A stretch of 64,000 bases of DNA from Orthonyx spaldingii (taxonomy: Eukaryota; Chordata; Aves; Passeriformes; Orthonychidae). The stretch lies in the NCBI GenBank assembly GCA_013397795.1, contig VZTJ01000306.1, forward strand, positions 522,109 through 586,108. Reading direction: 5' to 3'. How positions within the stretch are numbered: position 1 is the stretch's first letter; each line of letters opens with the position of its first letter. Shown piece by piece: positions 1 through 12,600 of the stretch. Both the position numbers and the translations under genes were made by a program. A model generated the notes under the pieces. The model worked only from the letters and a program-made list of their open reading frames with translations, ran no database searches and was not told the origin of the DNA.

Positions 1-467
1 CTGCTACTGTGGGCTACACAAATAGGTGGGATTTGAGCACATTCATTATCTCTATGCAGCTGTTGGAAGGGAAGAAGAGGCTGGAAACTGAGCATACACC
101 TGCCATTCCACCTCTTCCTCCTGACTGCTGCTTTCAAGGTCAGACTGGTTGCTAGAAACTGCAGAAGTACCATGTAAATTCCTGAAGCCTGACTCCTACT
201 GGCTTTCCAGAACGGTGTTGGAAACCTGCACAGGAGTGCCTCTTTGCATCAACAAATGCCAGAGTTTTGGATGATATCTACATCCCCATTGGGCTATGGT
301 AGATATTAAGCACCAGATTCATATTTCATACATAAGATACATTCTAGCATGGTGTTAAATCTTATGGGGTTTATTTTCTATTTGTTGTATTCAGCACTAG
401 CCAAGCACAGTGTAGGTAAGTTCTTCCCCAATAACTCACAGAGAATTTACACTTGTTGTCTTCTCAC
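1..467 (-). other. DNAH3: DNAH3 intron, left edge of window
   Basis: This stretch lies beyond the donor of the last visible DNAH3 exon and is intronic. I see no exon, repeat or other gene in it. The remaining DNAH3 exons, for about 400 C-terminal residues, must lie further left. Confidence 0.8.
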
Positions 468-622
468 CTCATATGGGCCATGTGGAGGTATGTAGTAGTC
501 ACTTCCAGCTGAAAGCATGTACTTCTCCTGCTCTATATCCTTGTTATAGACTATGGAAAGAAGGGACAGGAGAAGACGCCTGTCTTTATCATCTGTCACT
601 CTACCTCCATAGTTACACTCCC
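468..622 (-). CDS. DNAH3: DNAH3 coding exon 55 (last in window)
   Basis: Residues 3653-3704: GECNYGGRVTDDKDRRLLLS, LLSIVYNKDIEQEKYM and YYIPPHGPYE at donor gtgaga. The family continues for about 400 residues after this point, outside the window. Confidence 0.96.
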
Positions 623-3600
623 CTGGGAAAGGACAAAGAAAACCAGGACAAAAAAACTGAAAGTTAATGAACAAATAAATTTGCTTTGCAATAATGTGAA
701 ATTCTAGTTAAAGTTGAAGCTCCAAAGCTCCACATCTTCCAAAGTTTTTAGGTCTTATACTTCAATTGACTCAATGAAAATTAGACACTTGAACATCTAT
801 GAGCCAAATTTATGTGTCTTGATGATGAAAGGTTTAAGGAACACTATGAGTTGGTTTGAGAAACTGCTACTCGTCCCAAAATTCTTTTCCATAAAGCTGA
901 TCATAATATTAACAGAAATCAGGAATGACAAGGCTGACAAAAGAGGTGCCAAAAAGCAGTTTATCTCCCTGGAGAAAGAGAACAGAATAGTCACAGCAAC
1001 TGAGTTATTTACACACATCAACACCTCCTGCTTTAAACCCCTGAGTATTATCACATCCTCTGGTGAAGTGCCAAAGCTTCCTGTGTCAGGCTCACATTGA
1101 TCAGCAAAGGTGAAACAGAGGCCATTGATGGTTTTATCTGATGTGTATGAAGCAAAGACAGGAGGTTTGCTGGAGTAATTGTAGCCATACAAGTTGAAAC
1201 AGCAATGACACCTGAGGGTCTGGGATCCAACTCCAATTACAGTCCAACATCCATCCAATGACAACCACATTGTATGTGGAAGGCCAGTAAAATAAACCAG
1301 TGTGGAATTCACTCAATTTGTCAAGAACTCACCAGTTTATCTGCTGAAAGTGCCCAGCAAAGTCAACAAACATGTGAGAGGTTGTCATGCCTGTACCTGT
1401 TAGATAGGTCAGAGCTTCAAATGGGATTTCTTCGTATTCATTCAGAAACATCTGGATCTGCTGCATACTGATTCTGAGGTCAGACTCGTTGAATTCGTAT
1501 GGAATATTCCAACCTGTTCAATTCAGAAAAGATACACAGGGCAATGGTGCACTGCACTGACAGCTGGGCTCAGGAAATGATGGTGTTGGTACTACACTGC
1601 TCCTACAGAGCTGAAGATACAACTGCCAGATAGTCTAGAAGCAGCCTGGAATATACCAGGCTGTTTATTAAGCATAGACATTTTGGCATCACAATATCCT
1701 GAAAATTATATTTTACCTGCTTGGTACTTTAATATAATCTGTTGCTATCTGGACACAATGAGAACAGGAGTTTTAATTCACTTATTGATTTCAATTTTTA
1801 ATCTGCCCATCTATTAATACTGTTTGCAGATGACATTCAGAGTAACAGTGCAATGAAACAAGCAAGCAAACAAACAAACAGGAACATACTCCAGATAAAA
1901 GAATCCTTGAGAAAGCCTATATCCCTAGTGCATACCAAAAATAGGGTTATTGATGCAACTATCGTTCTTCACCCACACAGGTGGTCACATCAGCAGTAGA
2001 TGTTGCCTTTAGAAAATGGCCTCTAGAAAATTCAGTTTTTATTCTAAAGCAATAAATTAGTGTCTTCATACTGGAAGTTTAGTGCTTATATAACCAGCTG
2101 CCTATTAAAATAATGACAGTGGCTTTCAGTCAAAATACAACATTTCCTAACAGCAATCTGTTATGAGGAAGACAGACTTAGCTGGAATGGAAGACTGAGA
2201 ACTTCATTTACACCACTGCAGAGCATAAACTTGATATAGTTACAAAAATGGAATCTGTAAGTCCATACATTTCTGTATGTTATACAGAAATTCTATGTAG
2301 TTTTCTAGATATTTGAAGATTATAGAAAAAGCTGAAGCATAAATCTCATGAATACATCTTTTCATCACTATGTTACAAACAACACACTGCAGCTACATAG
2401 ATTTGTTTTGCACCAAGTAAATACATGCACTAGTTTTGATAAAACAAAGTATGCACATAAATAAAAGAAGAATTCAAGAAGGCATATTTTTAATTACATA
2501 AATTTAAAACGGATCTGAATTTGTTAGTAAGAACTACAGTAATAATAATTTAGTAAGCCATAATTTCATGTAACTACTGTATAATATATTTACTTGGAAA
2601 CGTGGTCCTTTCTAGTCTTCCCGGGGCTAATACTTTTAGTAGATTCAAAAGTAGCTTTGGCTGGATGAGAATCCCTGCAAATAACTGCTTTTAAACTTTA
2701 TGATGTTCTGTGCAATGCAGATTGCACTCCTGTAATGCTGTTGACAGTAGAGCCTTTTTACAGACAGACTCCAGCAATGCATTTCAAAACCATGAATCTT
2801 TTTTTTGAAACAAAGTGCAAAATAATCTAAAACTTACCCAGTGGGCCAAAGTTCCTCCTTTCCTGCACAACAGCATGAAAAAAGCAAAGCCCAAAAAGCA
2901 GTTTTTGCCACATTTCTGGCTTTTGGCAGCTGCGAAAGAACACAGGGTCAGAGATGGGATCGTTCAGGTATGAGCGGAGGAGGTTCACTCTGACTCCTTT
3001 GGGAGGCTCATTTGTCATTTTGATGCCATTCTGGAGGATACTAACAGGAAACTTTTCTGATGGATAACTAGTTAACCACAACCTAAAAAGAAGTTTGAAA
3101 AGCACATAATAAAAAATCATATAATAGTAATACTAGCAGTAGTAGCAATAATAATGTTAATAACAATAATAACAATAATAAAATAAAAAACATAACCCTG
3201 CATCTTGATCTATAGGAGAGTAAGTTTTACTACTTGCTTAACTACAAAGATAACACCTAAACTTGTTCTAAAATGCAGGCATAAAGTAGATTATATTGGA
3301 CAGGTAGCAAAGATGACTTCTTAATTATGGATCTTTATCACTGCACATAAATGACATGAATGTCATACTTGGACATTCATACAAAAGCAGTTTAATTTCT
3401 TTTTAGTAGTGTCTTCAGCAAACAGGAAATACCCACACCAAAAAGTGCAAAATACTAAAACTCCTACCTGAACTTATCATTGGTATTCTCAGGCACTATA
3501 ACTTCCTCACAGATTTTTTCCAGGGCAGGCATCCAGCTGGTTGCAAGATGGCAGTTTTGTAACACTACCCAGGTTCCATCAGTAATAGCCTGGTAAATCA

Positions 3601-6600
3601 ATTTTTCTGCCACTGGGCCCTGGCCCTGGCCAAGTGAAACCGTTTGAATGCTTGTGCTTCCCATGCTGACATCATCAGCAAACTTTAGCAAACCTATGAT
3701 GGCAAGTTTTATACATGCAAACAAAGACAAAGTCTATTAGAGAGTAGAATATGTTATACTCATCATTTTTATAATGTAATTAAAGGGAGAAAAGTCAACA
3801 AATATTTTACTCAATTTAAAAAAAAAACCAAACAAAACGACCTCAACAACCCAGAAGCAGTATCATAGGCTCTATCAGTCACTGTGTCTCTGAGGCATAT
3901 ACTAAAGTTTAGGGGGATAAAGTATTAATAAAAAAAAATAAAGAAAAGGAAAAAAAACTAGCCAGGTTAAATGGCTGTCATCTCCTTTGGCCTCAAGTGT
4001 TCAGTTCCAGGCTGCACAGCAGCCCTTGCCTCTCTCTGCTGCACAGGTACAATTGTTTTTGGGGGTTGAGCTGCAAATTGGATCTTTAGATCTGGCTAAA
4101 AATAAACCTCCAGCTTTGCTATCAAAATCAGTACTTTCTGGAAATACATCTTTATGGTATGGCTCCATATCACAATTCTTTTGGCAGAAAACCAGATTTA
4201 AAAATAATCTGGGTGGTTATACTTTAAAGGACATTTAACAAATGTGTTTTTAAGTGTGGCCTATACACCATGTAATTAGTAACTGAGAGGGAGGAAACTT
4301 TCTGGAGGAGGGGTTGCAATAAAGACTGAGGCAAACCTCCAACACCCACGAGAAGAATTGTAATGCAAGTATAAATTATAAACTGGTCTGGATGCTACAA
4401 TCTGTTAGATCCCCAAACTGCTGCTCAGAGACCGAGACATTTCATCACCACTACTTCCATTACACCCCCTAACAAATTTACTATCATTGTTTATATATGG
4501 ACAGATGCCAATGTTTGATATTCCATCATTGCTGTATTGTACTTTAAAGACACTTTAAAGATCAAATGAGTGGGCCTACACTATTAACAGTTTAGTCAGA
4601 CTCAGTGACATTTAACCAGATAAAAAAAGATTTTTTAATACCAATCTTACCTGCCATAGGATCAGCACCTGGTGATAATATAAAAATCAAAGGGGCACAA
4701 CAATTTGAATCACTGTAACTTCTTCCAAGATCAAATGTAGGTGGTTCAATAAATGTTCTTCCCATATTTTCCACAATGAAGATCTGCACTGCTGGGACAA
4801 TTTTGTCAGGTCGCAGACACCTGAGGATGACCATGCGGTCTAAGCCCGTCAGTGCGCTCCAGGTGTCTGGGAAGGTTTCTTCCTGCGGTCTGACAGAGTC
4901 ATAGATCAGCTTCCACTTGGCAGAGTTGTCTCTTACGTGTTCCATTAGCCCCTGGAGCTTTGTCAGGCAAGATGCACGTACGAGCTCGGCCCATGACTTG
5001 TTAGACAGCCAATGTGGATCTGGATTGGGGTGAGGATTGTCAAGGGCAACACCTCCTGTCAGTAGGAAACGCCAAACCGCATCATCTATCTGGTCTTTTC
5101 CCTTCATAATGCCCACTGTCAGCAGGAAGGAGAATAACAGCTTATCCTTTTCAAACAGCGAGCGACAGACGTTGTTATAGATGCTCACTGTGAAATGCTC
5201 AGTTATGTTTTTAATTCTCTCCTGCAGACGTCCACTCTTTTTGCTTTTAGCAATAGCTTGAACATACAAGTTAATGAACCAGGTCAATGAATACTGGTAC
5301 ATAGGTTCAATGTTTGCTAGATCAGAGATGCAGAAGAAGACAACAGCTGAATGAACAGCAACTGGTTTATACCCCATTCGAGTAGAATCTATTTCCTTCT
5401 CAGTTATAGAGGAAATTTTTTGCTTCTCCGAGATTTCTGCAGATAACTCTTTTGATGAAGACAAAATATTAATTGCTGTTTCATCCTCTAAGATGTTTCC
5501 TTCTGAATGGGAAAGGACCTCCAGGATTTTATCTTCTATTTCCTTTAGTTGTTTCTTATTGGCTGCACTTTCTATAATGAGTTGGTTTTTCTTTTCTTCT
5601 AGCTCAGGCTTTTCCTTTGCAGCTACAATTCCAAGAAGCTGGTCTTGAAGACCCAAAGGTGTAATCATGAAATTGAGTAGACAAACTTTCACAGCCACTT
5701 CAGGATAATAATGAGGATTTCTTAAGTGGGTTGTCATGTAAAACCTGAAGTCTCTGGAATATTCAATTATATTTTCCCCTAATTTCATGTATTCTACTCC
5801 TTGTTGTTTGAATGTTTGCTTTAATAAAATGGGTTCTAAGAAGGCATCTAATTCTTCACCAATGTTTTCTAGCAAGACTGGTGTTCCAAGCTGAAGAGAA
5901 GTTTCTAATGTCCTCACATAATGTGTGTCAGATAATTTGATAACTGACAGCTTGTTAGTTTTCTCCATATTTTTTATCCACTTGTTAGCTTGCCTTTGAG
6001 GATCTATCATTAAAGACCATCTTCTTGAGTTAGAAACAATTACACCATTGTCAATGGAAAAAGAATCAACTGGCAATCCAGCAATCTGCCATGCACGGAT
6101 TTTGACTGGATCCCCTAATGTATTACTTAAGCTGAAATCACTGGAGCACGGGATGTTCTTTTCAATGCACAGATCCTGCCACTGCTTTTGACATTTGAGG
6201 CGATAATCGACAGTAAAGGCTCCCAAATAAGCCACAGTCCCTGATGACAACAACACATCCCCTACTAGGTCTATGTACTGAATTCCTAATACCCGTGCAG
6301 CTTCTGTCCACCTCTCCTTCTCTCCACCCAGACCACTGATCAGCTGTTCAGCTCTCACAAGCTTTTGTGAACAACGTTCAATATTATTTTCTAAGTATAT
6401 CTTCCGGTTATTCATTTCATCAAACTCATCTTGCAAAGCCTGAAGGCGATCAAGAACCTTCTTAAGTTCTGCTTGTTTCACCTGCAGCTTGGCCATTTGA
6501 ACACCCAGGATTCCTTCAGCCTCTTGCAAACGCTCACGCTTTGGGGCAACCACTTTCTGCACACGGTCATACACCTCCATGGCTCGCACCCACTTGCAAA

Positions 6601-9600
6601 GTCCCTCACAGGCAGATGAGACATTTTTTACAACCTCTGGCTGAAAATCTGGATGATCCATAAACTTCTCTCTAATTTTCTTTATTATAGCAGGAGGAAT
6701 ATTATCCTTGTTGTATGTCTTTAGTCTGTCAAGGAACTTAATATCTGAAAGAAGTTTTTTAGCTGGCCCCCAGAAGTCTTCAATCATTTTACCTATATTG
6801 CAAATAAGACTAAAATCAGGCTTAATACATGCATGTTCAAACTGAAAAAAATACTTCAAAACACACTATGAAGAATTAACATCAATGATATTGCAATAGA
6901 ATTTTACTATGCAAAGACTATTAAATAGTTTTGGAAAATCATTACCTAAAGGAATTCATACAGGACCTTCAGCATCACTAACCAATGTCATATTTATTAA
7001 CTGCATATTAATTCTAAATCAACCAAGCACATTGAGGGAAACAAATTACTATGCAGACTTTCTTAGCATCGTCAATTAGATAAATCAGTAACTGTGGAAG
7101 TATTCCTTCTTAATCTAGATAAGACCATTTTGGATGAAAGGCATGTATATAATTCTTGTTTTTAATTATGAAGGGTTGAACTGTATAGGCCTAAGGTAGA
7201 AGAAAAGTGAAAGAAAAAGGTCTCGTTCCCACCTCACAAATCCTCTGCAATCCCACAACAACATTAAACCACACCGAAAAAGCTTGTTAGAATAATTACC
7301 TATGACAGAGGTATAACTAGAATTCCCTCTACCAGCATAACTGATAGTTTGGAAGCAGGGATTACAGGAGGAAACACAGGCAAATGGTGCACAGCACACC
7401 TCCAGCACCCAGAGTTCCTCAAGGCAGTGCAAATCTCAAGGCTGGGTCAAAGCACATTGAAGAGATGAATATGTGTGGGTGACTGGGGTCATATTTACAA
7501 AGCCTGTACAACAGTCTCAGGCAAGGGCAGTACGTCAGCATGGCAAAAGCAGCTCTTAACTACTCAGTGTCCTTGTCATTGCCAGCAAAATGCACCTCCA
7601 GTGCACATGGCTGCATTCATGCCAGAAGCACCTCACCAGCACACCACAGCAGCACCCACATGTTCCTGGGGCAGGGATAACAAAAGCTGTGTCATTACCG
7701 CTGCCACGGGGGTCGGGCTTCCTCTCTGGTTTAATTGACCTCATGATACAGATACTCTCCATGACGAGCTTGACAGGACCAGGTGGATTCTGCATGGATT
7801 TCACAAGACTGATGTCTGAAGGATTCAGGGTATTAAGAGCTGCCTCTGCTGCCTCCAGAGCTGGCAGAGCTTCTGCAAGGTCTGCTTCACATTCGTCCTG
7901 TTAAGACATTGGACAGAAAGCTGTAAACCTTCATACAGTACCAGGTCTGCAGCCTGATCACCCCCACTACTGCACAGCCTCGGAGAACTTTCTCTCTTGT
8001 TAAGTACCCATTAAACAGAGTCTTCACAACACTGTGTTTGTTGGAGAGAAAACCTTCACAATTTGACAGCACAATTTAAAGAGAGAAGGTTTGCAGAGAC
8101 ATTAATAACTTCCATAAACTGAACTGATAGTTAAGAAAGTCAGACAAGCTTTCAAGATCAAAATCTCTCTGGTATGGCAATGAGAATTAAAATAAAGGTT
8201 AGATGGAGCTGTTCTTAGTTAAATCTTACAGTGCTGATCAGGTGAAAAATGGATACCATGTAGATTAAATTCTTTATCATATACTCAGATCTCAGTAATT
8301 ATCCATATTATATATCACTGACATTTCCAACTAGTCACAAAAAGATATTGAGGCATCTTGAGGCTTCTCACAGGAAATTCTGTGTTACAGATGTCTGGCT
8401 GTGGCATTACCTCTGAAGTTATGCCTAACAGGACTACATGCAGCATATGCCAAATTACCTCAGCTAACTCTAAATGAACTACCTTTGGGCCTGGAAACAC
8501 TATAAACTCCTGATTCCATCTGTTGAAAACAACAATGTATTAGTAGAGAAATAAGAGCTATACAGCTTTTGGAACGTGAACTAGAAAGGGAAGCTATGCA
8601 GGACTGTGAGATGCAGTCACACTCCAAACAGCCCAAATTTACCATGTTTATATTAGGAACATGTCATTCATCATCTCCTGCAATTTTGTTACTTTAAGAG
8701 CTTGGCTCACCCCATTAACACACCATCACAGCTCCCATTTACTTGGAACCCACCATGCTGCAGGCTCAAGCCCTTGTGCACTACCTTAATAGCTTGGGCA
8801 ACAGCAGCTGCATCATTGGCCTCTTTTTCATCTGCTGACACTACTGCCTTTATCGCATCTACTTCAACTGTTTCCTTTTCAATCTTGACCATCATTTTGT
8901 CTGTTTCTGCAGACGTTTTAATCAGTTCAGGCTGAAGGTCAGTCAGTTCTTTCTGCATCTCTGCAACCTGATGAACACAACAGGAAATCAAGAAGAAAAT
9001 CTGTGTAAACATTGCATGCATTTCATATCTTGATGTTTTAGGAAGAAAGATCAGAAGGCCCTGTATTAATACAATCTAAAAAAGGACATTTGATCTAAAG
9101 AATTAATAGTTCTCTAGTTTATTTTTACTATGAGTTGTTTCATTTAGCTGATTAGATTTTTAAAGGTATTTTTATCATCTTCTATGCAATACACTTGCTT
9201 TTTAAAGATTCATTAATGTCAATAATGAGAAATATATTGATTAATTCTACTTTTTCCCTCACAGTCACTTGCAGATAACGAAAGCCCAAATAATGCTTTA
9301 TTGCACAGGTGGAGGAGAAAATCCAAAAGAAACCTGGAATGAAACACAGAATTAGTGACAGCAACAGCTGCAAACTAGATCTTTTTCTTCATCCAGCAAG
9401 TATCTGGAAGCCGCCTTAGTTTGTACCTTGGAAAGATGAATCCCTGGATCACATGGGTTGAAAAAGGGATTATTTATCTGCAACCTGATCAATTTCCTAC
9501 TGGGAATCTACTCAGGAATTAATGTTTAATATTGTCTTACAATGTTTTTCAACTTCTCCCTTATTTTGGAAAGGGTAATAGGTATTAGAATGCTGAGGTG

Positions 9601-12600
9601 TGGATTCTTCATATAAGGTTTTGAGAAAATAATGACATTTATAAGGTTTATTCCTTCAACATTTAATGAGAATCTTCATTTTAATTTTGTTTTCTATTAA
9701 GAGCTATAATCCAAATGTAGAGATCACAATTTTTTCAACTTACTAAGCAGTAATCTAACTTTTCCTGCTGGCTTTCTATAGAAAACTATCAATAGCATCA
9801 TGAATATAGTGAAGAACAAATTAATAAATTCATAAGTTTCAACCATGCAGACCCCATACTGAAGTATGCATATGGCACATATTCAGCATTTTCATCTGAA
9901 ACTTACTTGTGAAGCTGCAAATTCAAGCTTTTCAAGTCCCACAAGATAACGAGTCCTCATCATGTCAACCTCTTCCCTTTTTCTATTCAGCAGAGTCTTG
10001 AAGGTGAGAATCAGCTCCACGTAGGAAGTTGGTGTCACGTAGTTGTGTCTGCGCAGCGTGGCGTAGTAGCCAACAGAGAGTTCTCTCACACTTTCTTGGA
10101 AATATTTGCACACTGACACAACCCTAGGGAAAAGTTTTCCACATTACTTTGAAAATACAGTCTATCTTTATGCCAACTATCAAAAAATTACTCTAAGCTT
10201 ATGAAGTCATGTTGATTTTAGGGAAGGTAGAAATGTATTTTCCCCATTATTAGAGATATTTTGGACTCCTTTCGAAGAGTGGCCTGATCTTCAGAAATAT
10301 CAGATACATATGTCTGGGTATCTTTGACTTGCACTGAAATCCCAGAGTTGGCTTAGCTTTGCCCATTTATAAGGACAGCCTCCCAATCAAACACATTGGG
10401 GGCACGAGGGGCAGGAAAACAAACATTTGCTTCATATGTTTCTTGAGAGATAAAACTCATACTCTTTTCTAATGTCATCTTTGAGCTCAATATCCTCTAA
10501 AAACTTGTTAGCAACCATTTCCAAAGCATCTGTGGGCCAGGTTTGGAACCAATCAATGGTGCAGCAGTTTATCAGTGAAGGGAACATCCGTAATCGATTC
10601 CGAAATGCATCTCCAATAGGACTCATGGCTACAAAAATAAAAACATGATTGTTACCTAAGTTTCTTTGCAGTTAGGAAGCAGAAAAACAAATAAACCTAA
10701 ATAAAAGCATTCTAAGAAACAACACGTTGTATACAGACCTAAGACAATATGCAAATTTTTCTTCACCCTTTCAATAAAGAAACTGTACATAGCAAGGGGC
10801 GTGGCTTCACTTTTCCTGTTCTCCATCCTTGCTGCACCTTGCATTTTCTCAATAATTTCAGCTTTCTCATCTGCTGCGAAGATATTAGGCACATCCCCAG
10901 TATTTAAAAGCATGTTGATATCTTCTACAAAAGATTCATCCTTTATTTGATTATCACAGAACAAAAAGGACACGTTGTTGTTACCAACACCTGCTTTCAG
11001 CATGACTTGTTTAATATCATCTTTCCATTCACTGATGCCATAGGACTTGGTAATTTCGATCTGGAAGAGCTCAAAGGAATTCATGAAGGTGGCGAGTTTG
11101 GTGGCGCTTTGCCGGCCGCTGCCGCCAACACCCACCAACAGCAGGTGTCCATTATCCTGTTTCAGCACCCTGCATATCCTCGAGATGTGCTCGATAGCAA
11201 ACTGGAACATGACCAAGGACATGGGGGCCTTGCTGATATTGTTGTATTCCTCAAGGTAGAATTCCATCACGCTTGTCAGCTGATTTAAATCTGTGATTTC
11301 ATCGTAAACTTTGACAGAACTGCTCGGCTTTAAATAGTCTCCAAAGAACAGGCTGCGAACATTGTCATCGGTGACTTTTCCAGTAGGTGAGAGATGACTC
11401 AGTACCTAGGAAAAAGACAAGAATCAACAGATAATTCTAACTATTAGAGAATTCTTTTCCTTAAAGTCATAATAATCCTTATCCACATAGTATTAATACT
11501 GCAGAAAGCACTGTTTTCCACTGTTCTAGTTACTGCCCTGGTGTGAAAAAATAATACTGTATGTTGACATGCAAGTTTTCACATATGCATACTTCAAAGA
11601 GAGATCCTGCTGTCAAATATAGGATAAGTTCTCAAGAGGCTTCTCAGAAAGGTACCCGCTACACCCATTGGATCATCCAAATAATTATCTTAAGTAAAAG
11701 CACAGATAAGTGCTGTACAAGACTTTACTCCATTCCAGTTGATCCTCTGTACCAACACGGAATCCCTCAGAAGTTAGGAAACATTCTGATACAAAGTATC
11801 TTGAATAAAAATATGTATAGTACTCAATGTTGAATAGAAGATTGACCATTTTTTAATTCACTGATCAAAATAATTCAACATGTCTCCGATACTAATTTAA
11901 TCTCAATGTTTAAGTATTTCTGAAAATGCATCAGTATCACCTTGGTCCCAGCACATTTCCCAAAAATACCTTATGAAAGTTCTGCTTGAAGCTATTTAAT
12001 GTTGTGTCTTGTACCATCTGAAAGAAAACATTCTTGTCATCCTCATCAACCAAGCGATCATAGAAAACTCTATAAACCTCATGAATCCAAAGTCTGATCA
12101 GTTTATCTCCATCCTGAAAATGTAAATACAAAAGAATGGGTAAATATAGCTCAGGCAGGATTTGTTCAAAAAGAAAAGGTTAGAAGTGTCCATCTGGACT
12201 GTGCTGTACCTTGTACTAAACTCAGTGGGAATCTTTCAATCCCAAGCCATTCAGCACATGGCCCAGCATCTGCTAACTTAACTGGATTCCTCACCTAGTT
12301 ACCATCTTGCCCTTCCTGCCAACATAAACTGGAACTCTCATGTCAAAGCAGTTTTCTCTACTGTACCAAATCTCTCCATCCTCCCAAGGTCTGGCTCATG
12401 GGCTGTAACCCAAGCCCGGCTCAAAACTCTCCTTGGCTAAGATTTCCCTTGAATAGCTTGTAGCTGTTCTGTTCTGTTTCTGCACCAAAAACATTCCTCC
12501 AGCAGAAATAAAATCTTTAATATTCTTTTTATCTAACATTTTACTGGTAATGTCTGAAAAAAGCAGAAGGGTGAATATCATATACGTCTATCAGTATTCA

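Noticed and set aside
797..1312. 171-codon open frame on the minus strand, and a 128-codon frame on the plus strand, between DNAH3 exons 54 and 55
   Set aside because: Exons 54 and 55 join in phase without it (YLT-GECNYGG, as in the family), it begins with GTG rather than ATG, and I recognise no domain. It looks like a chance frame in an intron.
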